Source of the DNA: Hydractinia symbiolongicarpus
Taxonomy: Eukaryota > Cnidaria > Hydrozoa > Anthoathecata > Hydractiniidae
Length of the DNA: 64,000 nucleotides
NCBI RefSeq assembly: GCF_029227915.1
Contig: NC_079888.1
Location: forward strand, 19,322,001 to 19,386,000
Direction: 5' to 3'
Part shown: positions 11,601 through 59,826 of the stretch, one piece after another
Layout of the letters: each line of letters starts with the position of its first letter
How positions within the stretch are numbered: the first letter of the stretch is position 1
Position numbers and translations under genes: made by a program
The notes under the pieces: generated by a model
The model's database searches: none
What the model was told of the DNA's origin: nothing
The model's input: only the letters and a program-made list of their open reading frames with translations

Positions 11601-14600
11601 TTAAAAAAGGTTAGGATAAAATAGACATTGTGAAAATAGATTGGAGATAGCAAAACCCTGATTATTTTGCAATTTTTCTTAAGACTTTTAAACGTATGTT
11701 GGATGTCGTCCATTTCCGCAGGATAATAATACTTATGAAGGTAAACAAGTAAACAGTAAATCAACATACATACCAATAGATGGTGACTTGAAAGGATATT
11801 TGTCTGGCAAATCCACTCTTATCTTCCAAATACCACCTTCATATGGCGCTAAAAGAAGTACATAAGAAAAATACATCCACGTAAAAGTATAAGAAAATTA
11901 TCAACATGCGATGATTTTACACCAAATACAAAATATATCCTTATTTTAATAAACACACATAATAACTTATTTGCATATTTATGAAAGCACCTCTAGAATA
12001 AAGTTTTGGTACAATGGGTGATAAAAATTTTTTAAGATGCCACCATAATTTTTTTACAAAAATTTTCCAAATTATTTATTTATTTTCATGTAAAGAACTA
12101 CATGTTTAAAATGAATAAAATTTATCTGACTACAAAAGTAGATAATAATTGCAGCAGTCCTTAAAAAAATACGTAACAGGGTCATGTGCCACATAAAAAG
12201 ACTGGAGTTAGTTTTAGTGAAAATTTTAGTGACTTATTACTTATTTTGTAAGTACATACTCTGAAAATGGGTCAGAAGTTTAGAATATCTTAAAAATATG
12301 TCTAAGCTTAATAGTTTGTTTTAAATATGAACATTTGTATGACGCACAAAACTGATTAAAGTTTACTTTTTTTATTGTATATCAAACTGAATTTTTTTGT
12401 TGTCCAAGCAATGGGCTGTTACATGTAATAGAATTCCCATTAGCTAGCTATAGTAACTTAAAGCATGTTTTTTTATTAAGGCATTATATGTTTTCAGGCC
12501 ATAGTCATGTTAAGAACATATTGGTGTTAAAAATATAATTTCTGTTCGTTCTTCTGCTTCTGCTTCTCCAACCTGTATGAACATTGATAACTTACTTGTC
12601 ACTGATCCAGTGACAATTGCTAGCTCTTTTAATAATTATTTTTTATCAATTGCTGACAATATAAGAATGGGCATCCCATTCACATCAAAACATTTCTCTT
12701 CCTTCTTAAAAGATTCTGTTCCTAATTCAATGTTTCTTTCACCAACTGATGATATTGAAGTTCTCCATTGTATTTCTTCCTTGGACCTTGGTAAATCTTC
12801 TGGGCCATTTAGCATTCCTGCCCAAATTTTTTCTACTGTTAAAACTGAATTATCCGCTCCACTCTCTAAACTTATAAATTTGTCTTTTACTTCAGGCATT
12901 TTTCCTTCTAATTTAAAAACTGCCAGGGTTATCCCTATTCATAAAAAAGGATCCAAATTGGAACTTACAAATTATCGACCTATATCCTTACTTTCAAACA
13001 TTGATAAGATATTTGAAAAACTTATATATAAACGGGTGTATGGGTTTCTTGATGCTAACAATGTCCTGTATAAGCAACAATTTGGTTTCAGAAAAAAATT
13101 ACTCAACCTGTCAATCACTAATGAATATCTCTCAAAAAATTATGGATGCTCTTGATAAAGGAAATTATGCATGTGGAGTGTTTATTGATCTCCAGAAGGC
13201 TTTTGATACTGTTGATCATGAAATTCTGCTTACAAAGCTTCATCATTATGGAATTCGAGGTAATGCTCTCTCTTTATTTAGGTCCTACTTAATAGGTCGT
13301 CAACAATTTGTGTCTTTAAATGGAGCTAGATCAGCAAATAATCTTACCAGACATGGTGTCCCTCAAGGCTCTGTTTTAGGACCACTTTTATTTTTAATTT
13401 ATATAAACGACTTGAATTGTGCAATTAACTATTCTATGGTACACCACTTTGCTGATGATACAAACCTCCTGCATTTCAGTGACTCTTTGAAACAACTGGC
13501 CAAACAAATGAATTTAGACCTCAAGCTTCTCTGCCATTGGCTGAATGCTAATAAGATTTCTCTTAATGCTAGCAAGACAGAATACATTATATTTAAACAT
13601 GCACATAAACCTCTTAATTATGATTTTAGGCTTCTCATCAATGGTAAAAGGCTTATGCCTAGTGATTCTATTGAATATCTTGGTGTTCTATTAGATTCTG
13701 AATTAAGCTGGAAGACTCAGATCAATAATACTGTTGCCAAGCTCAAGAGGGCTAATGGAGCTTTAGCTAAACTTCGCCATTTTGTGCCTCAAAATGTCCT
13801 TATCCTAGTCTACTATGCCATTTTTCATTCCCACCTGCAATATTGTAATCAAATATGGGGTCAACCAAATAGTCTTGATGTTAATCGTATTGCTGTTTTA
13901 CAAAATTTTGCTATCAGACTAATGACTTTTGAATCTCGAAGAGCATCATCTAGTATCATCTATGGCAACCTGGAAATCCTCAAATTCAATGATATTGTCC
14001 AGTGTCAGAACATTCTGTTTTTGCATAAGCTCTTTCATGATAAAATGCCTGCTACTATCCAGAATACTTTTGCGGTTGACTTCAACCATGCCCAGAGCAC
14101 TTGTGCAAAAAAGGCTGGCTTGATCAATCTTCCTACTGTCAATACCGTTTGTTTTGGTACAAAGTCTATTAGATTTAACACCATTAAATCTTGGAATAAG
14201 ATACAGACATCAATGACTAAAAAATTTGTGATCTGAAAAGTGATCTAAAGATGTATTTTATTGCCTCTTATTAATTTGTAACAAATTTTCCCTTTGTTCT
14301 CACACGGTTCATTTATCTGGTGATTATATATGTTCGTGCTGTCTTGTGTGTCCTGTGCCGTCTATTGTACTCGTCCAAGGGTGGCCTTATCCTCGTCTTA
14401 GCTTCTGCTATTAGGTAAGGTCTCCCTTCAAAAATAGTTTGTTTGTTTTTTCTCTTCATATTACAATTTATTTAATTATTTGAACTGTACAGCTATTTTT
14501 GATTAATAAAATTATCTTATGTTATCTTATCTTGAGAAAAATGAGGATAGCATTTGTCAAAGAAGTTCACAACATCAAGACTGAAACTAAAACACACTAT

Positions 14601-16292
14601 TCTTATAAAAACAGCGTGTATATCCTAGAAAAGAATTTACAGAAACTTGTATGACTTAACGGAAAATGTTGGGTCTCTTTAAATGTTTGGTATCCCTTTT
14701 TTCCCTGGTGTACTTCTGGAATGGCGAAGCAAGTATATAGTTTAAGAGTATTTCGATTTTTACATAACAGTTGTTAGACACCTTTGATATTTTTGGACAT
14801 TTTTATTTTATAATTTTTTTTTTGTTGCACGTGCTTTATTTTTTAGACGTTTTGTTTCAGCGATTCTAAACATAGAATAATGCAGATTGTGAGCAACCTC
14901 GATCGCAGGGCTTTTTTCCCTTTTGCCATCCCGTTATAAAAGAGACAGAGAGCCTGGGGTCGAGGATGAAATGTGCGTTTTGAAAATTCAAATTACTGTG
15001 TTGTATGTTTTTGTTTGGTATCTCTTACATTGGTTTAATGAGAGATTCAATGGATTCTTTCACGGGAATTCAGATAACTGTTAATTTTTTATATTATGTG
15101 TAATATTGAAAGGGTTGCTGCATGCAATAGACTGAATATCCGATTTTGGTATGACGTGTTAGAAACTGTACAGTGTGGAAATTTTGTAATAACTTTTTTT
15201 GTATAACTTGGCAAAATATGATAGATTTTTTAAATGTCTGATATACTTTTTTCCCTGGTGTACTTCCGGCATGGCAAAGTAAGTATAAATTTTAGCAGAT
15301 TACGCTTTTTAGGTAACGGTTGTTAGACGCCTTTGATTTTGCTGGACATTTTTTTGTTTGTTATTCTTGTACCTGCTTATATTTTCAACGTTTTGGTTTC
15401 AACGGGTATAAATATAAAGTAATGCAGACTGTGAGCAGCCTCGATCCCAGGGCTTTTTTTCTCTCTCTCCTTTCCGTCCCGTTATAAAAAGAGACAAAGA
15501 GCCGAGGTTGGGTTGTAAGTTTTAAAAATTCAAATTACCATATGCTGTATGTTTTTGTTTGGTATCCCCTACATCGGTTTAATGAGAGATTCAGTGGATT
15601 CTCCCACGGGTTTTCAGCTAGTATATAAATAATTTTTGTATTATTTAAGAGGGTAAGATGTGACCAGAACATCTTTGTGTTCATTGGTTGATTGCAATTC
15701 GGAGTTTGCTATGAGGTGGATTTAAATTTTAGGGATTTACTCTGACAATTGTTTGCATCTCAGCTTTCATTTGAGACAAACTGTGATCATAGATGGACTC
15801 TAGCGTTACTTCATTAGTTTACTTTTTAGCAGTAAGCCCTTTGGCTCTGGCATTCGTGTGGCAGGAAAAATAGACTGATAACAACCTTACTTCACCTAGT
15901 GCCCTATTTTCTTTCCTGTCACGCTAATGCTGAAAGAGCTTACCACTGAAGATGTAAACAACAGAATTTATCTATGGTGACAAGAATTCTAAATTTGCTC
16001 AAGCATTTCTAACTATATTATATTGGCTGTTGGGTTACTTCATAATTACAATGGTGAGCTAAATAGGTAGCAAACATACTTTCTTTAGGTCCAAAAAACT
16101 TCACTACAAATTCATTTAGTCCACCAAGTATAGTTACTTCATGATTGCTTTCAATGCTAAAATAACAAATTAAATTAGAAAAAAAAGGCATAGCTACAGC
16201 TTAGCTTTTTTGTGAAAGGTTTTGAAAGAACAGTCTTACAGTTTTACAACGTCAGTATCCATCCTTCGCTTTCCCGGCGAAGGGGAAGACAT
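8679..16292 (-). CDS. UBE2H: Ubiquitin-conjugating enzyme E2 H, complete, 7 coding exons
   Basis: Coding exons in order are 16292-16240, 16156-16080, 11848-11774, 10314-10275, 10023-9971, 9497-9369 and 8803-8679. All junctions are GT/AG and the phases fit. The product is 183 aa, the same length as vertebrate UBE2H. It opens [16 protein letters not shown], has the E2 core with PYEGGIW and [20 protein letters not shown], places the catalytic Cys at residue 87, and ends in the acidic tail [18 protein letters not shown]2H accepts ubiquitin from E1 and passes it to substrates; in animals it partners the CTLH/MAEA E3 complex in cytosol and nucleus (family knowledge). The 4.2-kb second intron carries a retrotransposon and a doubled repeat; the third carries a SINE and a Penelope fragment. 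The gene is divergent to copine 1. Identity is very secure. Confidence 0.96.
9140..9300. repeat. Degenerate repeat with TATCGATA motifs in the last UBE2H intron
   Basis: TATCGATA-like palindromes recur at about 9157, 9213, 9249 and 9282, separated by similar spacers such as AAAGCAATAA and AGTCCCT. TATCGATA is the core of the DREF site in flies; whether it has any function here is unknown. Confidence 0.5.
10861..11046 (-). mobile_element. Penelope-like element fragment (GIY-YIG endonuclease)
   Basis: A 61-codon minus-strand frame reads FHFKDSL, then [17 protein letters not shown] and [10 protein letters not shown]. This matches the C-terminal region of Penelope-like elements, where the segment after the reverse transcriptase leads into the GIY-YIG nuclease (VYxF.C..CNATYVGxT.RHL is the usual form). 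Here the second Cys is Gly and the frame stops soon after, so it is a broken fragment. It lies in UBE2H intron 3, on the same strand as the gene. Confidence 0.6.
11159..11420 (+). mobile_element. tRNA-derived SINE
   Basis: The first roughly 72 bases fold like a tRNA: a TAGTTTAGTGGTTA A-box, a perfect 5-bp T stem around GGTTCGATTCC (B-box), and an acceptor stem with one mismatch. The anticodon arm is abnormal (position 33 is C and the stem is wobble-rich). A tRNA-unrelated body follows and ends near TGTAGCTCAAAGAG. This is a SINE built on a tRNA head rather than a working tRNA gene. It lies in UBE2H intron 3, antisense to the gene. Confidence 0.65.
12514..14533 (+). mobile_element. 5'-truncated non-LTR retrotransposon (CR1/jockey-like reverse transcriptase), frameshifted
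   Basis: Two overlapping open frames (12514-13155 and up to 14236) together cover the end of the linker and a full reverse-transcriptase domain: [60 protein letters not shown] and the catalytic FADD box. The frames are offset by one base at a run of seven A (about 13092-13098), consistent with a single-base insertion. The apurinic endonuclease part is missing at the 5' side. After the stop comes a UTR with AATAAA near 14504 and a short TTATCTTATC-type tail, as in CR1/L2/Daphne-like clades. It lies antisense in the second UBE2H intron. Otherwise the frame is well preserved, so the copy is fairly young. Confidence 0.85.
14650..15621 (+). mobile_element. Two direct copies of a roughly 450-bp non-autonomous element with a Helitron-like end
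   Basis: Copy one (about 14650-15075) and copy two (about 15195-15621) share long blocks, e.g. TTTTTTCCCTGGTGTACTTC, GGTTGTTAGACGCCTTTGAT and ATGAGAGATTCAGTGGATTC. Both contain the CCTCGAT..CAGGGCTTTTTT...GTTATAAAA.GAGAC.GAGCC hairpin module. Copy two ends GTGGATTCTCCCACGGG, 7 bases, CTAG|T, the same end geometry as the mini-Helitrons; copy one's end is decayed. Located in UBE2H intron 2, just after the retrotransposon. Confidence 0.55.
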
Positions 16293-18850
16293 GGTTTAAG
16301 TCTTTTGAATACTCTCTTTTAAAACAACTTTGTGAACCGATCTTAAAAAAAATATGGCTATAGTTATTCACAAAATATTTGCCATCGGCTGTTGGTTTCT
16401 GCCAAACGTAAATGTTTTCGGCATAAGCCTTGATAATATTTTTCGGCTTGTACCATATGGCATAGTACTATAGAGATAACAATTCTTGTAACAAAATATA
16501 GAAACAATGTGCGTAAAAAAGGAAGAAGAACATTTTACCTCCCCAATAAGCTGCCTACAATTACATTGCGTAAAATCAAAACAAACCAAAATAGAAAGCG
16601 TTCCATGTTTTGTCTCGTTGAGGCAGCAAGCCCAATGATTGGTCAAAGTATTGTTTAATCCGCCCGTTTGATAGGTCAATAATTTAAAGTGACATTCCCG
16701 CGAGAACTCGATGTTTCATAGACAAGAAGGCAGAACTGAAAAACATGACGGAATTATACTAGTGGTAAGCAAACTTTGCTTACCAAAGCATTTATTAAAA
16801 TTAGTTTGCCTTCATCAGCATTTACAGTAATAGCTTCTTTATATATATAGGACAGAAAACCCCCACTTATTTAAAAGAATGGAAATGCAATGAAGCAAGA
16901 TTTATAAAATATATTCACTGAGGGTAAATGCTGGCGTGCACGTTGCTAGATATATCTAGTCCGTGTTAATTTTTGGATGCAAAAAGAGTTTTTTGTTGAT
17001 CATGATAGAATTATTCTTACAGTCAGGTAGAAAGACCAATAACAACCTGCAACATGACAATTAGCTAGCTAGCTGATACAAGATACTAAATACATACTAC
17101 CACATGGCTAATTTTACAGTAGATGTTCTCTTTGGTTATTAAACTTAACATTTTCTTTGCCAAAGACTGTAGCTATAGTTTCTTTATGCCTGTCTATCTT
17201 TTCTATGTATTTTCGTTAACTTAAACAGTTAGCTAATTCTATGGTTTACACATTGATTATTGACTTTGGTTTGGGCAACTCTTCTTTTTGAATTGTATGT
17301 CCTGTTTGCAAATAGACACATCCTAATTAATAATGCTTATGCTAAGTATTTGTACCTCCTAAAATGACTGCTGGATTTTTAAAACTTTTTAAAAAAAAGC
17401 AGTCCCAAAGCTTTATCAGCTTTTTGAAACAAATAAAACCAGGTATATACATAAAATTAAGATGTGCCATTTGCAAACACGGCTGCACTAATAAATTAGG
17501 ATATTTGTAATTGATTTTTCTGTATGGAATTGTCTAATGATATCACAATTATTATGAACAAAAAAAATCATGTACGAAATAAACCTTGTTGTTGTTTTTA
17601 ATTTTTGAATTTAAAAATGCTTGATGACAGCACTATTTATTGTGAAGTTTATATAGTGTAATCAATATAAAAAAATTATTTTTATTCAAACTACATACAA
17701 AATCTATTTATAATTAGACACAGAAGGATGCTGACCTGTTTCAATGTTGTGCTGTGAAATTCAGAACTAGAAATCAAAAGTCTCTTGCCCTCATTCAAGG
17801 TTCTATATACAAAAATGAACTTCACCTTACAAAAGAAAAAATACATTTTTAAACCAAATGATAATTAATGTACCATGTGATCTATCTCAGTTTCCGAACT
17901 AAGTTTGGTACCATGTTTTTCAAGTAAAGTATGTAAGTAAAGTATTTTAAGTTCTAATTCTTGATAATACTTGGCAATTAACCCTGTGCATACCAATGTG
18001 TTAACAAAACTGGCAGGTAAAAAACTAAATTAGAAAGTTTCATATACCATCGTATATTATTCAAAAATTTCAAAAATCTTCATAAAGTTGGGCTTACAAG
18101 GCCTGGTTTGTTTTCTTTATATGAAAAGTAATAACACACATAATAAGCAAACAGAATTTAGCAAGCATTGCCGTTTAGAGTCTTGAAATACATTCAAGTC
18201 ACTCCTGCTGATGGTATCATGGTTCGAATTAAAAATGTAAAGTCAGTTACAAAAATTTGCAGACTTTAGACAAAAAAACATCTTTGCATCTGTGTTCTAG
18301 GCCACCTGGCATTGATCTCTTGTTAATGGTCCTTTTACGTTGCAACAACCTTGATAGCAGTAGGTGATTCACAAAGACAGCCTTTTCGATTTGCAAAATC
18401 TGGTAATTTAAACCCTGTGTATAGCATACGCCACCCAGTTTAACAATGTCCAAAGAGATTCACTTTTGTCCTTCACTAAGACTAGTTTTACAGAAATTTT
18501 GGAAACAAATCACAAGGTTAAAAACATTGTGGCTTTATAACAGCCACAATCCAATTTCTGGGCTGTTTTGCCCAGTGTATTTTCATTTCACCACCTCAAA
18601 ATAATTTTCCTACTTTAAATAAAAGCCATTCGCAAGTAAATCAACTGATTCCTATGTGAAAAGTACGCTAAATAATTTTATGTAAACATTAGTAAAGGGA
18701 AGTGGCTGTCTTACACAGTAGCATTTGTACTAAAAAATTCATGGGTGGGAATCAAATGTGACTGCCGTGGGGAGGGGGCTGTTTCAGTGGAAATGCAGGG
18801 TTGACTGTACTACATGTTATACATTTCTCAACTTAAATTTTATGTTTTAG
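16293..18850. promoter_or_regulatory. Upstream region shared by divergent UBE2H and copine 1
   Basis: The UBE2H start codon is at its left edge and copine 1's first coding exon at its right. Near 16690-16706 there is a CCCGCGAGAAC motif resembling half of the TCTCGCGAGA element common in bidirectional housekeeping promoters. A possible non-coding first exon for copine 1 ends near 16764 at a donor (ACTAGTG|GTAAGC). The remaining 2 kb is AT-rich and without convincing ORFs. A 103-codon minus frame at 16368-16679 has no recognisable motif. No experimental start site is known from the sequence. Confidence 0.35.
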
Positions 18851-18884
18851 ACAATCACAAACAGAAGAAATTATAAACAAAAAT

Positions 18885-33976
<15,092 letters not shown>

Positions 33977-35366
33977 TGATGAGCAAATGCTAGCTATTTA
34001 GTCAGCTAATCACATCATTAAAAATTAAAAACACTACCACAGAATCTAGTGAAACGTGCAGTGCTGTGGAACTTGAAAATCATACCAGTTAGAAATCCAT
34101 TTCGTTGTACAGCAAGCTACTGGTAGCCATTTTTTTAATCATTTTATATTTGAATAAATCTATTTTATTTATGCTCCATATTAATATTTGTTTATACTTT
34201 TATAAAAATGTTCTACTTATGTAAATGCTTGGCCAACTTATCATCTGTAGTTACAATGTCATAATGATACCTTTAACAAGAAATTGATTTATTAATATTG
34301 TAATTTTACAAACCCTTCTTATTAACGCCACAAAAATTATTTATTTTCTGTAGAGTTGTTTGCATTCTACTTCAGAATGTATCTTTCCAACAAAATTATT
34401 TTTGAAATTAGAAGTGTATATTGACGTTTAATTGTTACGTAATGTATTTATCTTAAACTAAACTGCACTATATATTTATTTCAATTTTTGATTATAAAGG
34501 GGCTTTTATATGTATTAAAAAAAGTCTTTGAAGAATAAGATGCATTGTTTTTATCTTCAATCAACACCTCATTGACATGATTTGTGGAATATTGTTTCCT
34601 GTTATCTAGTTTTTACTTAGTCTGTTCACCCTAACTATGCTCTAGTTGGTAGCTAAAGAGTCCATGATATTTTAGAATGTTCAAAAAAAGTCAAGAATGC
34701 TGAAAAATGCACTTTTGGGTTTGGTTTTGTATCAGGAGATTATTAGATCAGAGTAAGTTTTACATTTAACATAAAGGTTTTAGAAGACAAGGAAGCAAAA
34801 AAGGTATCCTGTTAAAACTGAAAAACCTCTACCATAACTATCGTTATATAGCTGTCTCATTTTAAGTTAAATCAAGAAAAGAAAAGATTTTGAGACCACA
34901 AAAAGGGTCCTGCTTAAATTAATTTTTAGCATTGTTTGATTTTTCTTTGTTTCTCATTAAAAATTAGTTAGAAAGACCTCTAAACAAGAATATTGCCAAT
35001 TAAACCATACAAAATCACATCTAGGTTTGTTATGGCAGGCAGTATTTGTATTTTCACACCATGTTACCTGTTTTTTTATTTTGTAATTTACCCGTTGTTG
35101 TATAACTTATTTATCATGTTATATCAGTAAATAAGTTTTTTGAGCATGTTAATATGACATTGAATGTTTAGATTTTAAATATTTTAAACAATTATATATG
35201 ATAATCATTCTATTTTACAAAAACTAAAACATGATAGATGGAAGCAACATTTAATATTTTTATTAAAATTTATTATTCCGACAAGTGTTGTATTTTTCTT
35301 TTGTTTGTTTGATTATAGTTATATGCATCCATATTTCTTTTAAGGATAGTATATATTAATAACAAA
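33977..35366. other. Copine 1 3' UTR and the spacer to copine 2
   Basis: A poly(A) signal AATAAA at 34153-34158 lies about 180 bases after the copine-1 stop. The rest is AT-rich with no ORF or clear repeat. The promoter of copine 2, or the last part of its 5' UTR intron, must lie here; an AG at 35343-35344 after a T-rich tract may be its acceptor. Confidence 0.5.
34153..34158 (+). terminator. Poly(A) signal of copine 1
   Basis: AATAAA, 177 bases beyond the stop codon. Confidence 0.5.
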
Positions 35367-57293
<21,927 letters not shown>

Positions 57294-58735
57294 AAATATC
57301 TTGAGGACACACCCATGACGCCTATAACATATTGCATGGTCAAACGCACGGAGAAGAAGAACTGTTAAAAGGCTCTAAGAATTAAAATACAAGCTGGTCA
57401 TGATTGAAAAGAAGAGCGTCAGTCGCATTCATGTATTTGCGAGAAGTAGCTATTTTATCAGCTAATCGTTGGATAACAATGGAGAACTGTTTGTAATGTG
57501 GAAAGCCTGATAAAAATTGGTCCAACAAGACATTCGCGGACGGAAATTATAAACGGTGCCAAATGTTCAACTAAACGTCACTCAATTGGTGTTTACTTTG
57601 ATATAACATAGCTACATGTTTAAAAGTTTTTTGACGTCCCATGCTTGACTCAGATGTTTAAAAGTTTTTTGACGTCCCATGCTTGACTCTGAAATCTTTT
57701 TTTTCTTTTTTATATTAGAGTATGAGGTAAAATCATTGTAGTAATGTTTGTTTTAAATGTTCGTTATCCAATTTTAGTACTAACATTTTTAGCACTACCT
57801 GAAAGCTATGACAAAAAACCAAAAAAAATTGAGTAAATGATTATTAAGCTTTTTTTAGCGTACCTGTCTTATCGTTTCAAACATTTCTAACATAATTTAG
57901 CGGTCAACATTTTCGTCATCCAGCAAAAGATTTGTCGTTTTCAACCGCCGAAATAATTCGGCCGGATATATGTAGAAAATTATTTTTTTCTTAACATTAC
58001 TTTTCAATTCATTTTTCTTATTCATCAATTAGCTATATGCCATGTTTTTCTGGCATTCTCTTAATCGATAATAAAATCTCAAAAATTGTCCACATTTTCG
58101 TTGACAATGTATATGTGGATAAGGTGTATATGTTACCAACAACACGTCTGTTTTACATTAGCAATTAAAACGAATTTTTTTTAGCATAGATTGTTTTTTT
58201 ACAAAAGAACAGCTGAAGTACAAATCTTCAGTTTTATGCGTCATCTACACTGTAATATAGATTTATACATATATTTTATTATTATTAAAATTTACCAATT
58301 TTATTTACTTGTGTTACCATGATGTGTCACGTGATTTCTCTATCTCCTCATGGCCACGTAAAAATCTTCAAAAGAAGGAAGCATGTCCAAATAAAGATGG
58401 TTTAATTTAACGGGTTAAAGAAGCTGTTTTTAATCAGCTATTTAGAGAGTTTATCAGTCTCATATCAAGTATTTTCTCAGCTTATATAAAACGTTCTTTA
58501 ATATCAAAAAATTAATATCTCTTTCCCACGAAATTAAACCCTAACGAAAAAATGTTTTTTACTCGATTCGTATTTTGCTACACACACCTACCTAAGGCAT
58601 AAATCACCATAATTAAAAAGCATTTTTTGGTCCAAAGCCTATGTAAATTCTTTTCCCGCGAAATAATCACAATCATACAATTAGCACAAAATAATTCTTA
58701 CAGATTTTATAAAGTTTCGCTTGGCGGCGGTTCAC
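57294..58735. other. Copine 2 3' UTR and downstream intergenic DNA
   Basis: Candidate poly(A) signals AATAAA occur near 58070 and 58391, neither decisive. A 38-bp unit (ATGTTTAAAAGTTTTTTGAC onward) is tandemly duplicated at 57616-57691. No ORF of interest. Confidence 0.5.
57616..57691. repeat. 38-bp tandem duplication
   Basis: Two identical copies of a 38-bp unit ending CCCATGCTTGACTC, in the copine-2 3' flank. Confidence 0.9.
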
Positions 58736-58984
58736 TACTACTTCGCGTAAGTTGAAACGCAGCGAGGTAAGTTGCATGTTAGGCAGAGACAAGAAATGAT
58801 CTCACCCCACCACGCCTGGAATATGATCATTCTGGTCCTCAGAGCTCTTTAAGATTAAAGCCCCGTTTGTCTCAATTGGTCTTTGACATGTCGAATAAGG
58901 CATAACTTCACCGTGGACCAACCTTGTTCCCAGCGCCTGTTGTCTGGGACAGCAAGATGTTTATATCGCCGTCGCGATAAAAGT

Positions 58985-59280
58985 TGTCCTGCTTGGTTAA
59001 TGGTACCAATCACAGTAACATAAAGCGAACCTTTAAAAAAAGGAAAGGTTTTAATCAATTTATTGCTTCCATCTGGGTCCGTGAAAAGTTAATTACTTTA
59101 ATTGCTGTGATCTGATTGGTTAATTTCGATCCTCTAATTATCTCTTCAAATAATAAATAGCCAAAGATGATTACGATCATTGCACGTCGATGACAGCTGT
59201 AGCTGTCGAAACGTAGTCTAGAATAAACTCGCTTGTTCATGACATGATAATATTTATATTATGATAATATTTATATTATT
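58985..59280 (+). mobile_element. Penelope-like element 3' flank, plus orientation
   Basis: Matches, in opposite orientation, the segment at 61740-61940 that lies next to recognisable Penelope coding sequence: AAAAAGGAAAGGTTTTAATC, TTATTGCTTCCATCTGGG and TGATCTGATTGGTTAATTTC. It continues to a CGATGACAGCTGTAGCTGTC-GAAACG hairpin (59192-59207) and AACTCGCTTGTTCATGACAT. A decayed echo of this last block is at 63320-63365. Confidence 0.5.
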
Positions 59281-59766
59281 CAATAACCAATCACAGTCTT
59301 ACCTTATTTTCATCAGACTTTGTCAGAATATTACGTAAGTACACAGAACTGCTTAAAACTGCCTGACGGACCCCGATATGGATAGCCAGAGTTCCCTCAT
59401 TAGTAAGGGGAAAACCCTATTCAAGCGGTCCAGCTGTGTGGAAATAAAAGTAGAACTGAAAAAAAAACTGGGACCTTCCTTTACTCAATTGCGATCTTGC
59501 TCGATTTTTGTTGATGTCAGCATTATTAAGGAATTTGTGACGTCATAAGGTTTTAAGGGGGTAACGAAGGAGCGTTTTTAGTGGGGGTTTGACCGTCGAA
59601 AACCCCAATCCTGGTTATAAGGACCCGTTACTACTACATCAAGAACAGGAAACCACGTATCGAAGCATTTTACCTTCATGAAAAACGTTAAGGTGGCAAA
59701 AGGATCACTCAGTTATAATTGTTCAAGGTGCAAGTGGTCTTTGGGGACGAGAAGCAAGGGCAGGAC

Positions 59767-59826
59767 ATTCTCGACCCCAGAGCTCTTTGAGATAAACTAA
59801 TCTCAGAGAGCTCTGGGGACGAGAAT
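59767..59826. repeat. 60-bp near-perfect hairpin
   Basis: ATTCTCGACCCCAGAGCTCT and its inverted partner AGAGCTCTGGGGACGAGAAT, separated by a short TGAGATAAACTAATCTCA palindrome. Another GGGGACGAGA copy lies 30 bp upstream and CTCAGAGCTCTTT at about 58838. Probably the fused ends of a MITE. Confidence 0.7.

Noticed and set aside
59185-59212. Hammerhead ribozyme
   Set aside because: The hairpin and GAAA are present but the CUGAUGA core reads UCGAUGA and position 10.1 cannot pair with 11.1; kept only as a possible decayed form.
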